Origin: Halomonas sp. Y3
GTDB lineage: Bacteria > Pseudomonadota > Gammaproteobacteria > Pseudomonadales > Halomonadaceae
DNA: 64,000 nucleotides
Direction: 5' to 3'
Assembly: GCF_024137965.1 (NCBI RefSeq)
Contig: NZ_CP099975.1
Location: 3,782,001-3,846,000, forward strand
In this document: positions 1 through 8,958 of the stretch, piece after piece
Numbering within the stretch: the stretch's first letter is position 1
Layout of the letters: every line of letters begins with the position of its first letter
Notes under the pieces: model-generated
What the model saw: only the letters and a program-made list of their open reading frames with translations
Told to the model about the DNA's origin: nothing
The model's database searches: none
Position numbers and translations under genes: made by a program

Positions 1-322
1 CGATGGCGTTGAAGGTATCCACGTCGAGACCGCCGTCTTCAACCGCTTCGACCATCTTGTCGTTGGCCTCCATCTGCACCTCCTGCTGGGCGGCCTCATC
101 CTCGGCGGCCTGCAGGCGCTCGGTGTACTCCTCGGAGATCACCACAATCTCCTGGGAGACCTCGGCAAACTGCTGCAGCTGCTCATCGGAGAAGTCCATC
201 GCCGGGGCGGCGGCCTGGGGCTGCTCGGGAGCGGCGGCCGGGTCCTGCTGGGCGTGAGCGGTGGCAGACATCAGGCCGGCGCTGAGCAGGGCGGCAGAGA
301 ACAGGGCGGTCATCCGTTTCAT
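1..322 (-). CDS. DUF4168-type exported protein (3' part outside the window)
   Basis: The start ATG is at 322 and the frame stays open to the window edge, so only about 107 residues are visible. The first 24 or so residues form a signal peptide (MKRMTALFSAALL, then an Ala-rich cleavage region ending AHA). A Gln/Ala/Pro-rich linker follows, then a helical acidic stretch with 'FSDEQLQQFAEVSQEI' and 'YTERLQAAEDE', which fits the DUF4168 family of small periplasmic helical proteins of unknown function. A GGAGG-like ribosome site (from ggaggaatcaatg read on the minus strand) supports this start. The family assignment rests on motif resemblance only. Confidence 0.7.
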   Translation of the reverse strand, partial: MKRMTALFSAALLSAGLMSATAHAQQDPAAAPEQPQAAAPAMDFSDEQLQQFAEVSQEIVVISEEYTERLQAAEDEAAQQEVQMEANDKMVEAVEDGGLDVDTFNAI

Positions 323-443
323 TGATTCCTCCAAGTGCCCCCCGCCAGGGGGAGCGTTTTATGCATGTGCCCCCTGTGACGATAGCCCCTGGCTCGCGTT
401 CAGAATTTTCCGGTAAGGGTTGGTAACAGAATGATTCATGGCG

Positions 444-1469
444 TCATGCCACCCGCAGCCGCTTGCCGAAGAGCAGCCCGCCCCACGCCTGGCGGTTGAC
501 CACCAGGTTCCAGGCGATGGAGCCCACCAGGCCCACCGCGGCCAGCGCCAGCGCATAGAGCGGCAGCGGCAGGCGCTGGCCGGGGTCGAGGAGGTCGACC
601 AGATTGAAGAACATCGGATGCGCCAGGTAGATGCCGAAGGAGAACTCGTTGAGGCGCCTGACCAGCAGCGGCGCCGGCCGGCCGCGCAGGCGTCCCATGA
701 GCCAGAGGGTGAAGAGCACGAAGAGGGGAACCACCCACACCTCCTTGGAGGAGTACTCCAGCCAGCCGGGCAGGGAGAGCAGCACCACCAGGCCGACCAT
801 GGCCATCAGCCAGGACGGCCGTGCCAGGGCGTCGAGCCAGGCGGGGCGCTCGCCGGGCCGGGCGTGATAGTGCTTCACCAGCACCAGCGCCAGGAAGAAG
901 AGGTAGAGCCATCCCAGCGGAGCGATCCAGTGCAGGTAACCGGGCGGCAGGCTGCTGCGCCACTGCCAGAAGCCCCACCAGCCCATGCTGATCAGGCTGC
1001 CGATCACAAGCCACAGGGTAGCGGGCAGCCAGCGCTCCAGGTGCAGGCGGCCATAGAGCCAGTAGAAGGCGTAGAACTGGGCGGCGATGATCAGGAAGTA
1101 GCCGTGCCAGCCGGCGTAGACCAGGTATTCGCGCAGGGTCTCCCAGAGGCCGGCCTCCACGCCGACAGCGCGCAGGCGCAGGCGCAGGAACTCCGCCACG
1201 GAGTAGGCCAGGCCGTAGACCAGGTAGGGCACCATCACGTACTTGACCCGGCTGCCGAGAAAGCCACGGGGAATACGGTTCCCGTAGCGCATCGAGAACA
1301 GGAAGATCGAGATGAAGATGAAGATCGGGGTGCCGAGCACCGTGGGAATGCGGGCGAGGTCGGTGGCCAGGGTATCGAGGCGCTGGTTGAGATGGTCGAG
1401 GAGATGGAAACTGAACACGGCCAGGCAGCCATAGGCGCGCAGCCAGTAGATTTCCTCGATTCGCTGCAT
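444..1469 (-). CDS. acyltransferase family 3 membrane protein
   Basis: A 341-residue integral membrane protein. It begins MQRIEEIYWLRAYGCLAVF and continues FHLLDHLNQ, the N-terminal arginine/histidine pattern of acyltransferase-3 (OafA/OpgC-like) proteins, which move acyl groups onto surface sugars. About ten hydrophobic segments follow, and a late 'FGIYLAHPMFFNLVD' segment is typical of the family. The ATG at 1469 was chosen because GGGAG lies just upstream and the conserved region starts there; an in-frame upstream extension lacks family features. The acceptor substrate cannot be inferred. The gene stands alone, divergent from the esterase that follows. Confidence 0.8.
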   Translation of the reverse strand: MQRIEEIYWLRAYGCLAVFSFHLLDHLNQRLDTLATDLARIPTVLGTPIFIFISIFLFSMRYGNRIPRGFLGSRVKYVMVPYLVYGLAYSVAEFLRLRLRAVGVEAGLWETLREYLVYAGWHGYFLIIAAQFYAFYWLYGRLHLERWLPATLWLVIGSLISMGWWGFWQWRSSLPPGYLHWIAPLGWLYLFFLALVLVKHYHARPGERPAWLDALARPSWLMAMVGLVVLLSLPGWLEYSSKEVWVVPLFVLFTLWLMGRLRGRPAPLLVRRLNEFSFGIYLAHPMFFNLVDLLDPGQRLPLPLYALALAAVGLVGSIAWNLVVNRQAWGGLLFGKRLRVA

Positions 1470-1594
1470 GTCGCGGCTCCCTGGGTCCTCGTGTGGGTTG
1501 AACGCCTCCTGTACGCCTGTTGTCGGACCGCGACAGGCAGCATGAATTCCCTTCATGGGAAAACGGCATCCATCCACCCACGGGAGGCCACATC

Positions 1595-2467
1595 ATGAGA
1601 GCCGCCAGAGGCGTTGCCCTGTGTATCCTGATGCTCCTGCTGCTGGCCGGCCAGGCGCTGGCCAGCCAGGTGTCCCACCACCGCTTCCACTCGGAGCTGC
1701 TGGGGCGCGACTACCCCTACACCCTCTACCTGCCCGAGGGATACCACGACTCCGGGCTCGAATACCCGGTGCTCTACCTGCTGCACGGCTCCTTCGGCAG
1801 CGACCGCGACTGGGTCACCCGAGGCGCCCTCAAGGAGATCGCCGACCGCATGATCCGCCAGGGGCGCATTCCGCCGGCGCTGATCGTGATGCCGGGCAGC
1901 CAGAGCTGGTGGGTCGATGGCCACAACGAACCGGCCCGCAGCGCCTTCCTCGAGGAGCTGCTGCCCCACGTGGAGGAGGTCTGGCGGGTGGTGCCCGAGC
2001 GCGAGTGGCGCGGTATTGCCGGGCTCTCCGCCGGCGGCTACGGCACCGTCAATTTCATTCTCGAGCGGCCCGAGCTGTTCGCCGCCGCCGCGGCCCTGAG
2101 CCCGGCCAGCTACTACCCCCTGCCCCCGGCCAACTCCAGCGCCCGGGAGCACGCCGCCTTCCTGACCCCGGAGGGGCGCTTCGATGCGGACCTCTGGCAG
2201 CGGCTCAACTATCCCGCCCATCTCGACAGCTACCTGACACAGGACTACGTGGTGCCGCTCTACCTGAGCGCCGGCAACCGCGACGTCTTCGATGCGGTGG
2301 GCCACGCCCGCCGGCTGCAGGCCGCCCTGGAAGAGAACCAGCCGGGCCAGGTGCCGCTGGAGGTGCTCTCCGGCGGCCACACCTGGCGAGTGTGGCGGGC
2401 CAGCCTGGGGCCGGCGCTGGCCTTCATGTTTCGCTACCTGCAGCCGCCGCTCTCCCCAGAGGAGTAA
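1595..2467 (+). CDS. secreted alpha/beta-hydrolase, putative esterase family
   Basis: A 290-residue protein with a clear signal peptide (MRAARGVALCILMLLLLAG, cleavage after QALA). The mature part begins like PF00756 esterases ('LLGRDYPYTLYLPEGY'), has 'VLYLLHGSFGSDRDW' for the oxyanion region, the nucleophile elbow 'GLSAGGYG' (catalytic Ser) and a late 'GGHTWRVWR' (catalytic His). It probably hydrolyses ester bonds in the periplasm; the substrate is unknown. The ATG at 1595 is preceded by GGGAGG and starts the signal peptide. Its stop lies 6 bases from the stop of the convergent MFS gene. Confidence 0.85.
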   Translation: MRAARGVALCILMLLLLAGQALASQVSHHRFHSELLGRDYPYTLYLPEGYHDSGLEYPVLYLLHGSFGSDRDWVTRGALKEIADRMIRQGRIPPALIVMPGSQSWWVDGHNEPARSAFLEELLPHVEEVWRVVPEREWRGIAGLSAGGYGTVNFILERPELFAAAAALSPASYYPLPPANSSAREHAAFLTPEGRFDADLWQRLNYPAHLDSYLTQDYVVPLYLSAGNRDVFDAVGHARRLQAALEENQPGQVPLEVLSGGHTWRVWRASLGPALAFMFRYLQPPLSPEE

Positions 2468-2473
2468 GGCGGC

Positions 2474-3724
2474 TCAGGTGTGCGCCGGCACTCTCGCCTC
2501 ATCGTCCAGCCGCTGGGCCGTGCGATCCACCAGGCGCAGCCAGACCAGCAGCCCGGCCCCCAGGGCCACGAAGCCGCCGGCCAGCCAGAGGCCCACGGCG
2601 TAGTGGCCGCTGGCCTCGGCCAGCATGCCGGTAAGGGCCGGGGCGACGATCTGGGCGACCCCGTAGGCGAGCGTCATGCGCCCCATCATCCTGGCGGGGC
2701 TCTGGGGATAGAGCCGGCCGGCCATGGTCAGCACCAGGCTCACGCAGCCCAGGAAGGTGCCGCCATAGAGCACGGCGCTGAGCAGCACCCCGGCCAGGCT
2801 CGAGGTCATGGCCGGCAGCAGGATGCCCACCACCTGCAGCGCCATGGCGGCGATCAGGGCGCCCAGATAGCCGAGGCGGCGCGCCACCAGGTCCCACAGC
2901 ATCACGGTGGGCGCCGCTGCCAGCCCCACCAGGGCGAAGGTCCAATTGCCGGCACCGGCCAGCAGCGGCTCGCGCTCGATGATGGCGACGATAAAGGTGG
3001 CGCTGACCACATAGCCGTAGCCGGCACAGAAGTAGGCGGCCAGCATCAGGCGCATGAAGGTTCGGCTGGGCGGCTCCGCCTGGCGCTGCCCGCCGCCTCC
3101 GCCCGCCAGGGGCTTCTCGGGGCGCGGCAGCCAGCGCCAGGCAGGCACCAGCAGCACCACACCCAGCAGGGCGAAGCCCCACCACTGGGCCTGCCAGTCC
3201 AGCGCGAAGCGCATCATCAGCTCCACGGCCAGGGCGGCCAGCAGCATGCCGAGCCCCACCCCGGCGAAGTGGATGCCCAGCTCGCCGCGGTGGCGGTTCT
3301 GGATCAGCCAGTGGAGGATCAGCCCCGAGGCCAGCAGCATGGCGCCGCTGCTGGAGAAGCCGGCCACCAGGCGCATGGCCGCCCAGAGCCAGAAGCTGTC
3401 GGCAAGCGCCATGCCCGCGGTGGAGAGCACCGCCAGGAGCAGGGTCAGGCGGTAGAGGGTGTCCTTGAGGCGAAGGCTGCTGATGGAGGCCGCGGTAAGC
3501 GCTCCCAGCATGTAGCCGGCATAGTTGAGGGCGGCCAGCCAGCCGCCCTGGGCGTCACTGAGCCAGGCCTGCTGCTGCATCACCGGCAGCAGCGGCGTGT
3601 AGGCGAAGCGGGCGATACCGATGCAGAGCAGCTGGCTGAATACCCCGGCCAGCAGCACCCGGTAGCGCGGGGAGAAAAACCCAGGGGAAGGCGCCCCGAG
3701 CGATGATGATGTAGGCGTGGCCAT
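2474..3724 (-). CDS. YbfB/YjiJ-family MFS transporter
   Basis: A 416-residue, 12-helix major facilitator. The N-terminal part 'GIARFAYTPLLPVMQQQ' followed by 'AALNYAGYMLGAL' is the signature of the YbfB/YjiJ group. A long cytoplasmic loop (PRPEKPLAGGGGGQ) separates the two six-helix halves. Members are presumed exporters of small molecules, and no substrate can be read from sequence. The gene is monocistronic, convergent with the esterase and divergent from the methyltransferase at 3941. Confidence 0.85.
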   Translation of the reverse strand: MATPTSSSLGAPSPGFFSPRYRVLLAGVFSQLLCIGIARFAYTPLLPVMQQQAWLSDAQGGWLAALNYAGYMLGALTAASISSLRLKDTLYRLTLLLAVLSTAGMALADSFWLWAAMRLVAGFSSSGAMLLASGLILHWLIQNRHRGELGIHFAGVGLGMLLAALAVELMMRFALDWQAQWWGFALLGVVLLVPAWRWLPRPEKPLAGGGGGQRQAEPPSRTFMRLMLAAYFCAGYGYVVSATFIVAIIEREPLLAGAGNWTFALVGLAAAPTVMLWDLVARRLGYLGALIAAMALQVVGILLPAMTSSLAGVLLSAVLYGGTFLGCVSLVLTMAGRLYPQSPARMMGRMTLAYGVAQIVAPALTGMLAEASGHYAVGLWLAGGFVALGAGLLVWLRLVDRTAQRLDDEARVPAHT

Positions 3725-3940
3725 GCCTGGCGCTCCTGATGTCCGCGTTGTCGTTGTGTCGCTGTGTCGTTTGGACGCTAAGGGTTCTACCTTAACTCGA
3801 CTTGCCAGACATCACCCCCCCGACGAAAGCCAAGGAGAGGCCCCGGCGTGACGTCGCCGAACACCGACATGTTGCTGCCACTTTGTCGGCATAACTTGCT
3901 ACTCTCGTGCTCTGATCACCCCAACAGGAGAGTTGCCCCC

Positions 3941-4534
3941 ATGTGGGACGAACGCTACAGCACGGATGACTACGTCTACGGCACCGAGCCCAACGACTTC
4001 CTGCGCGAGCAGGCCGAACTCATCGGCGAGGCGCCCAAGCGCGTGCTCTGCCTGGCCGATGGCGAAGGCCGCAACGGGGTCTACCTGGCGGGGCTCGGCC
4101 ACTGGGTCACCTCGGTGGACGCCTCCTCGGTGGGCCTGCGCAAGGCCGCCCAGCTGGCCGAGGAGAAGGGCGTGGCGCTGACCACCCTCAACGCCGACCT
4201 CACCGCCCACGAGTTCGAGCCGGAGTCCTATGACGCCGTGGTCTCGATCTTCTGCCACCTGCCGGCGGAGGGGCGCCCCCACCTGCACCGCCAGGTGATC
4301 CGCGCCCTCAAGCCCGGCGGCGTGCTGATTCTCGAGGCCTATACGCCGGCGCAGGCGAGCCGCAACACCGGCGGCCCCGGCACCCCAGACCGCACCCTCA
4401 CCGCCGCCGAGCTCGAGGCGGACTTCGCCGAGCTGGAGATCCAGCTCAGCCGGGAGTGCGAGCGCGAGGTGCTGGAGGGCCGCGGCCATACCGGCCCGGG
4501 CTGCGTGGTGCAGTTCATCGCCCGCAAGCCCTGA
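3941..4534 (+). CDS. SAM-dependent methyltransferase, TehB-like
   Basis: A 197-residue class I methyltransferase. It starts MWDERYSTDDYVYGTEPNDF, the typical opening of small TehB-related methyltransferases. Motif I is 'VLCLADGEGRNGVYLA', motif II 'VTSVDASSVG', and motif IV 'YDAVVSIFCHLP'. The start was set at 3941 because AGGAG lies ten bases upstream and the family motif begins there; an upstream in-frame ATG would add residues with no conservation. It is followed after 12 bases by an aldo/keto reductase, so the two probably form a short detoxification operon (inference). Confidence 0.85.
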   Translation: MWDERYSTDDYVYGTEPNDFLREQAELIGEAPKRVLCLADGEGRNGVYLAGLGHWVTSVDASSVGLRKAAQLAEEKGVALTTLNADLTAHEFEPESYDAVVSIFCHLPAEGRPHLHRQVIRALKPGGVLILEAYTPAQASRNTGGPGTPDRTLTAAELEADFAELEIQLSRECEREVLEGRGHTGPGCVVQFIARKP

Positions 4535-4546
4535 CGAGGAGCCGCC

Positions 4547-5554
4547 ATGTCATCCCTGACCTCTCGCCTCGCGGCCCTGGCCTCCCCCGCCATCGGCCTG
4601 GGCTGCATGAACCTCTCCCACGGCTACGGTCAGCGCGTGCCGGAGGCCGAGGCGCTGCGCGCCCTGGAGGCCGCCTTCGAGATGGGCTACCGCCACTTCG
4701 ATACCGCCACCCTCTACGGCGCCACCGCCAACGAGCGGCTGGTGGGCAAGGCCCTCTCGGCCAAGCGCGGCGAGCTGCTGCTGGCCAGCAAGTGCGGCAT
4801 GGCCATGGACCCCGAGCAGGGCAGGAAGGTGATCGACGGCCGCCCGGCTACCCTGCGCCGCCAGTGCGAGGAGAGCCTGGCGCGCCTGCAGACCGACCAT
4901 ATCGACCTCTACTACCTGCACCGCTGGGACCGTCAGGTGCCCATCGAGGAGAGCGTGGGCGAGCTCGGGCGGCTGGTGGAAGAGGGCAAGATCGGCGCCG
5001 TCGGCCTCTCCGAAGTCTCGGCTCAGACGCTGAGACGCGCCCGGGCCGAGCACCCCATCGCCGCGGTACAGTCGGAGTATTCGCTCTGGACCCGCAACCC
5101 CGAGATCGCGGTGCTCGAGGCGTGCCGCGAGGCGGAGACGCTCTTCGTGGCCTTCAGCCCCCTGGGGCGGGGTTTCCTGACCGGGGCCGTCAGGCAGCGC
5201 GAGCGCCTGGCGGAGGGCGACATGCGCCGCGGCATGCCGCGCTTCAGCGACGAGCACCTGCCTCGTAACCTGGCGCTGCTGGCCGAGTTCGAGGCCGTGG
5301 CCCGGGAGCTCGAGGTCAGCAGCGGCCAGCTGGCCCTGGGCTGGCTAAGGGCCAAGGGGGAGGACATCCTGCCGATCCCCGGCACCTGCTCCGTGGCCCA
5401 TATGCGCGAGAACCTGGCCGCCGAGGGGCTGCGCCTGGAAGCCACCACGGTGGCGCGGCTCGACGCCCTCCTGGCCCCGGAGCGCATCGCCGGCGCCCGC
5501 TACGGCGAGGCGCAGCAGGCCGAGGTGGACACCGAGGAGTTCGAGCAGGCCTGA
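4547..5554 (+). CDS. aldo/keto reductase
   Basis: A 335-residue NADPH-dependent TIM-barrel oxidoreductase. The catalytic tetrad is visible: Asp in 'GYRHFDTATLYG', Tyr in the same segment, Lys in 'LLASKCG', His in 'LYYLHRWD'. The C-terminal cofactor segment 'ILPIPGTCSVAHMRENLAA' is typical of the YakC/plant-like group. Substrate is unknown, probably a reactive aldehyde. It lies 12 bases after the methyltransferase stop with its own ribosome site (gaggagccgcc) and is closed by a strong terminator. Confidence 0.9.
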   Translation: MSSLTSRLAALASPAIGLGCMNLSHGYGQRVPEAEALRALEAAFEMGYRHFDTATLYGATANERLVGKALSAKRGELLLASKCGMAMDPEQGRKVIDGRPATLRRQCEESLARLQTDHIDLYYLHRWDRQVPIEESVGELGRLVEEGKIGAVGLSEVSAQTLRRARAEHPIAAVQSEYSLWTRNPEIAVLEACREAETLFVAFSPLGRGFLTGAVRQRERLAEGDMRRGMPRFSDEHLPRNLALLAEFEAVARELEVSSGQLALGWLRAKGEDILPIPGTCSVAHMRENLAAEGLRLEATTVARLDALLAPERIAGARYGEAQQAEVDTEEFEQA

Positions 5555-5574
5555 GGCACGCCCTGGCAGCACGA

Positions 5575-5610
5575 AGAACCCCGCGCCGGCTCACGCTGGC
5601 GCGGGGTTCT
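5575..5610. terminator. bidirectional terminator hairpin
   Basis: A perfect 13-bp inverted repeat (AGAACCCCGCGCC, with its complement) encloses a 10-base loop. It lies between the convergent aldo/keto reductase and PhoU-like genes. The stem ends in AGAA/TTCT rather than a long T run, so it may serve both directions. Confidence 0.75.
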
Positions 5611-5643
5611 CGCTGTCAGAGGCGAGTCGCCGGGGCGAGGGCC

Positions 5644-6330
5644 TCAGTCCAGGGCGCGGTCGTCGGCCTCGCTGGGGAAGTCCAGGTCCTCCAGCCGGCC
5701 GGTGACCGCGGTGGCGATATTGGCCAGGTGAGAGGCGACCCGCTTGTAGTGGCGGGCCAGCAGGGAGTAGGCCACCGCCTCGTGGAACTCGATGGCCTGC
5801 TCCTCGCGCAGCAGCGCCTCGATCAGCCCGTCACAGCGCCCGCGGATCTCGCGTGCGGCGCTGATCACGCGGTGGGCCCTGGCCTCGTCGGAGTCGCGGG
5901 TGGCAGCGATCAACTCCTTGAACAGGCCGTTCAGGCGCTCGGCTGCCTCGTCCAGGGGCTGCTGGTAGCGCTCCACGTGAAAGCCTTCGCTGTAGAAGAC
6001 GCCGACCTCGAAGACGTTCTTGCAGTAGTCGCCGATGCGCTCGGCGTCCTTGGCCACGCTCATCAGCGCCAGGCAGATCGCCACGTCATGGCCCGGGTTG
6101 ACGGTCAGGTGACGCAGCACCTTGCGGCGGATGGAGCGCTCCAGCTCGTTGACGGCGCCATCGCGCTGATAGAGCGGCTGACGCACCTCCTCGGCGGGCA
6201 CGGTGCTGTAGAGCACCTCGTTGGCGCGGGCGAACATCCAGGCGCCGTGCTCCAGCATCCGGGTCAGGTCGGCGTAGGCCTCGTCGATGCTGTTTTCCGA
6301 GGTGAGCGCGCTATAGAGCTGTTTGAACAT
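5644..6330 (-). CDS. PhoU-domain protein
   Basis: A 228-residue all-helical protein with the PhoU pattern: an N-terminal helix pair with acidic residues (LERSIRRKVLRHL) and the metal-site motif 'SVAKDAERIGDYCKNVFE'. PhoU-type proteins signal phosphate status and partner with phosphate transporters. It starts 24 bases after the Na/Pi transporter stop and is almost certainly in the same operon, so it probably adjusts that transporter's activity (inference). Confidence 0.85.
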   Translation of the reverse strand: MFKQLYSALTSENSIDEAYADLTRMLEHGAWMFARANEVLYSTVPAEEVRQPLYQRDGAVNELERSIRRKVLRHLTVNPGHDVAICLALMSVAKDAERIGDYCKNVFEVGVFYSEGFHVERYQQPLDEAAERLNGLFKELIAATRDSDEARAHRVISAAREIRGRCDGLIEALLREEQAIEFHEAVAYSLLARHYKRVASHLANIATAVTGRLEDLDFPSEADDRALD

Positions 6331-6354
6331 GGGGAACCTCCCGGTTGGCCGCGC

Positions 6355-7554
6355 TCAGCGCAGGCGCATGAACAGTTCGGTGATGGTGATGCCGACCAGC
6401 GGCACCACCAGGAATACGCCGATCAGGAACAGGAAGGCGTAACGTATCTGCTTGCCGGCCAGCCGCCCGTACCAGGTGGCTATGCGCAGCGGAATGACCC
6501 GCAGCGGCCACCAGACGAGGGTGCCGGTCAGGTTGAAGATGACATGGAACAGCGCCACCGTCATCGCCGCGGCGACGGGATTGGCGGTGGCCGCCAGCAC
6601 GCTGGTCACGGTGGTGCCCAGGTTGGCGCCCATCATGAAGGGTAGCACTCGCCGCAGGCGCACCACCCCGGCACCGGCCAGGGGCACCATCAGGCTACTG
6701 GTAATGGAGCTCGACTGCACCAGCACGGTGGAGACCACCCCCACCCCATAGGCCCGGGCGTCGGTGCGGAAGAAGTAGGTGCGAAACAGGCCGTCCATAT
6801 GGCGCAGCAGGGCGCCGCGCAGGTTCTGGACCATGAACACCAGGGCGGTGAACATCAGCGCGAGGCCGATGCCGGCCGTCAGCAGACCGGCCGATGCCGG
6901 GCTCGGCATCAGGGCGGCGCCGATCCAGTTGGCGCTGTCCACGATGGGCGCGGTGATCACCTTGATCGGGCTGTTGGGGCGCGCGACCTCCTCCAGGCCG
7001 ATCAGCTCGGCGAGCCAGCCGGCCAGGCGCGAGAAGATGCCGCGCCCCGCCTCGTGGAACATGCCGGTGAACCACTCCAGGGGAAAGACGATCAGCACGG
7101 TTAGGATATTGAAGAAGTCGTGCATCATGGCCGCAGTGAAGGAGCGCCGGAAGTTGCGCTTGATGCGCACGTTGGCCAGGGCCACGATCACCCCGGTCAC
7201 TGCGGTGCCGATATTGGCCCCCATGATGGCGAAGACCGCAGTGCCCAGGGTCATCTCGCCGCTGGCCACCAGGGTGACGATCAGCGCCGAGGTGAAGGAG
7301 GAGCTCTGCACCACCATGGTGACCAGCACGCCGGCCATCAGGGCAATGAAGGGGTTCTCGCCATAGGCGAAGGCCCGGGTCAGCATATCGCTGGCCCCGC
7401 CAAAGGTACCCAGGCCCGAGCCCAGCACGTTGAGGGCGGCCAGGAACAGGTACAGGCACAGGCCAGCGTAGATGCCTCGCAGCCAGGCGGGCACCTCTTG
7501 AGTGGCCTGACGGGCGAGTGCAGGACGATCGGTTGAAGGTCCGAGATTCGACAT
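6355..7554 (-). CDS. Na/Pi-cotransporter family protein
   Basis: A 399-residue membrane protein with the duplicated QSSS motif of Na/Pi cotransporters: 'VVQSSSFTSALIVTLVA' in the first half and 'LVQSSSITSSLMVPLA' in the second, each followed by a 'GANIGTAVT' or 'GANLGTTVT' segment. It should import phosphate with sodium across the inner membrane. The ATG at 7554 begins MSNLGPSTDRP. The ribosome site is weak and a start further upstream cannot be excluded, but the region upstream carries Pho boxes. It is the first gene of a two-gene operon with the PhoU-domain protein. Confidence 0.88.
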   Translation of the reverse strand: MSNLGPSTDRPALARQATQEVPAWLRGIYAGLCLYLFLAALNVLGSGLGTFGGASDMLTRAFAYGENPFIALMAGVLVTMVVQSSSFTSALIVTLVASGEMTLGTAVFAIMGANIGTAVTGVIVALANVRIKRNFRRSFTAAMMHDFFNILTVLIVFPLEWFTGMFHEAGRGIFSRLAGWLAELIGLEEVARPNSPIKVITAPIVDSANWIGAALMPSPASAGLLTAGIGLALMFTALVFMVQNLRGALLRHMDGLFRTYFFRTDARAYGVGVVSTVLVQSSSITSSLMVPLAGAGVVRLRRVLPFMMGANLGTTVTSVLAATANPVAAAMTVALFHVIFNLTGTLVWWPLRVIPLRIATWYGRLAGKQIRYAFLFLIGVFLVVPLVGITITELFMRLR

Positions 7555-7588
7555 GAGCGGTCTGCCGTGTTTGGTGAACGATCCCTTC

Positions 7589-7606
7589 GTGACGCTTTGG
7601 TGACAA
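7589..7606 (-). promoter_or_regulatory. PhoB box, promoter-proximal
   Basis: Read on the minus strand, TTGTCACCAAAGCGTCAC contains two 7-base half-sites (TTGTCAC and GCGTCAC) separated by four A-rich bases (CAAA). This is the layout of the PhoB box (CTGTCAT, four bases, CTGTCAT). It lies 35 bases upstream of the Na/Pi transporter start. Confidence 0.65.
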
Positions 7607-7640
7607 ATCCATGTCAGTGCGCGCAACGTAGCGCCACTAT

Positions 7641-7658
7641 ATGACACTTTGATGACGA
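7641..7658 (-). promoter_or_regulatory. PhoB box, distal
   Basis: Read on the minus strand, TCGTCATCAAAGTGTCAT has the same two-half-site form as the proximal box, again with CAAA as the spacer. The two boxes are 52 bases apart, close to five helical turns, so PhoB dimers could bind the same DNA face. The divergent ubiquinone-type hydroxylase starts at 7718. Confidence 0.62.
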
Positions 7659-7717
7659 CTGGGCCACCTTGGGCCCAATACCACCGCCCGGGCAGACCCC
7701 AACTGAGGAGAGCAGCA

Positions 7718-8896
7718 ATGGATGAGACCCTGGATGTCATTATCGCGGGGGGCGGCATGGTCGGTGCCGCCGTGGCGGCGGCGCTGGGCCAGGCCGGCCT
7801 CTCGGTGGCCCTGGTGGAGGGCGGCGACCCGCCCGCGGCGGTGGCCGACGACGCCCCCTTCGACCTGCGCGTCTCGTCGCTGAACCTCGCTTCCCGGCAG
7901 CTGCTGGAGGCCGTGGGTGCCTGGGATTTCATTCCCGCGGCTCGCCGCTGCCCCTTTCTCCATATCGAGGCCAGCGACGAGGAGGAGCGGCACCATATCC
8001 ACTTCAGCGCCGCTGAACTGGGTGTGGACAACTTCGGCCACTTCGTCGAGAACCGGGTGATTCGCCGCGCCCTGTGGCAGCGGCTGGCCGAGCTGCCCAC
8101 GGTCACGACGCTCTGCCGGACGGGCCCGGTGGCCTGGGTGCCAGGGGGCCACCGGAGCCTGCTGGAGCTCGACAGCGGCCGGATGCTGGCCGCCCGCCTG
8201 GTGGTGGGCGCCGACGGCGCGGGCTCGCGGATTCGCGAGCTGGCCGGCATCGAGACCCGGGACCAGGACTACCACCAGCGCGCGCTGATCGTGAACGTGG
8301 AGACACGCCTGCCCCAGCAGGACGTCAGCTGGCAGCGCTTCACCCCCGCCGGCCCCCAGGCGATGCTGCCGCTGCCCGGCCACCATGCCTCCCTGGTATG
8401 GTACGGCAGCCCCGAGGCCACCCTCGCCCGGGAGGCCCTGGATGACGACGCCCTGCGCCAGGCCATCGAGGCGGCATTTCCCAGCCGCCTGGGCGGCATC
8501 GAGGGCATCACCGGCCGCGGCAGCTTCCCCATCCGCCGCCGCCACGCCGAGCGCTATGTGCGCCAGCGCCTGGCCCTGGTGGGCGACGCCGCCCACGTCA
8601 TCCACCCCCTGGCCGGCCAGGGCCTCAACCTGGGGCTGCAGGATGCCGAGGCGCTGAGCCGCCGGGTGATCGCCGCCTTCCAGGCCGAGGACGATCCGGG
8701 CGGCCGCCAGCCGCTGGCCGGCTATGCCCGCGAGCGCCGCCCCCAGACCCTGGCGATGATCGCCGCCATGGAGACCTTCCACCATGTCTTCACCGGCGCC
8801 GCCCCGCTGCGTCATGCCGGCGGTGCCGGGCTCTCCGTGGCCGAGCGGCTGGCCGGCGCCAAGCGCCAGGTGATGCGCCACGCCCTGGGGCTGTAG
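7718..8896 (+). CDS. UbiH/UbiF-family FAD-dependent hydroxylase
   Basis: A 392-residue flavoprotein monooxygenase. The N-terminal Rossmann motif is 'VIIAGGGMVGAAVAAALG', the internal signature is 'VVGADGAGSRIRE', and the family-defining C-terminal motif is 'GDAAHVIHPLAGQGLNLG'. The segment 'FGHFVENRVIRRALWQRL' resembles UbiF/UbiH, which hydroxylate the aromatic ring in ubiquinone synthesis. Which ring position it acts on cannot be decided here. GAGGAG lies just upstream of the ATG at 7718. The gene is divergent from the phosphate transporter. Confidence 0.88.
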   Translation: MDETLDVIIAGGGMVGAAVAAALGQAGLSVALVEGGDPPAAVADDAPFDLRVSSLNLASRQLLEAVGAWDFIPAARRCPFLHIEASDEEERHHIHFSAAELGVDNFGHFVENRVIRRALWQRLAELPTVTTLCRTGPVAWVPGGHRSLLELDSGRMLAARLVVGADGAGSRIRELAGIETRDQDYHQRALIVNVETRLPQQDVSWQRFTPAGPQAMLPLPGHHASLVWYGSPEATLAREALDDDALRQAIEAAFPSRLGGIEGITGRGSFPIRRRHAERYVRQRLALVGDAAHVIHPLAGQGLNLGLQDAEALSRRVIAAFQAEDDPGGRQPLAGYARERRPQTLAMIAAMETFHHVFTGAAPLRHAGGAGLSVAERLAGAKRQVMRHALGL

Positions 8897-8958
8897 GGCG
8901 ACAGACCTGAGCCCTCCACGGTGCTAGTCTGTGGTCATTGCCGCTCCTGGAGATAACC

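Noticed and set aside
1520-1594. Upstream in-frame start giving a 315-residue esterase
   Set aside because: The extra 25 residues precede a perfect signal peptide whose own ATG at 1595 has a good ribosome site.
436-1598. Long open frames on both strands over the acyltransferase, and similar shadows over most genes
   Set aside because: High-GC codon bias produces long antisense and alternate frames. Only the frame with family motifs was kept.
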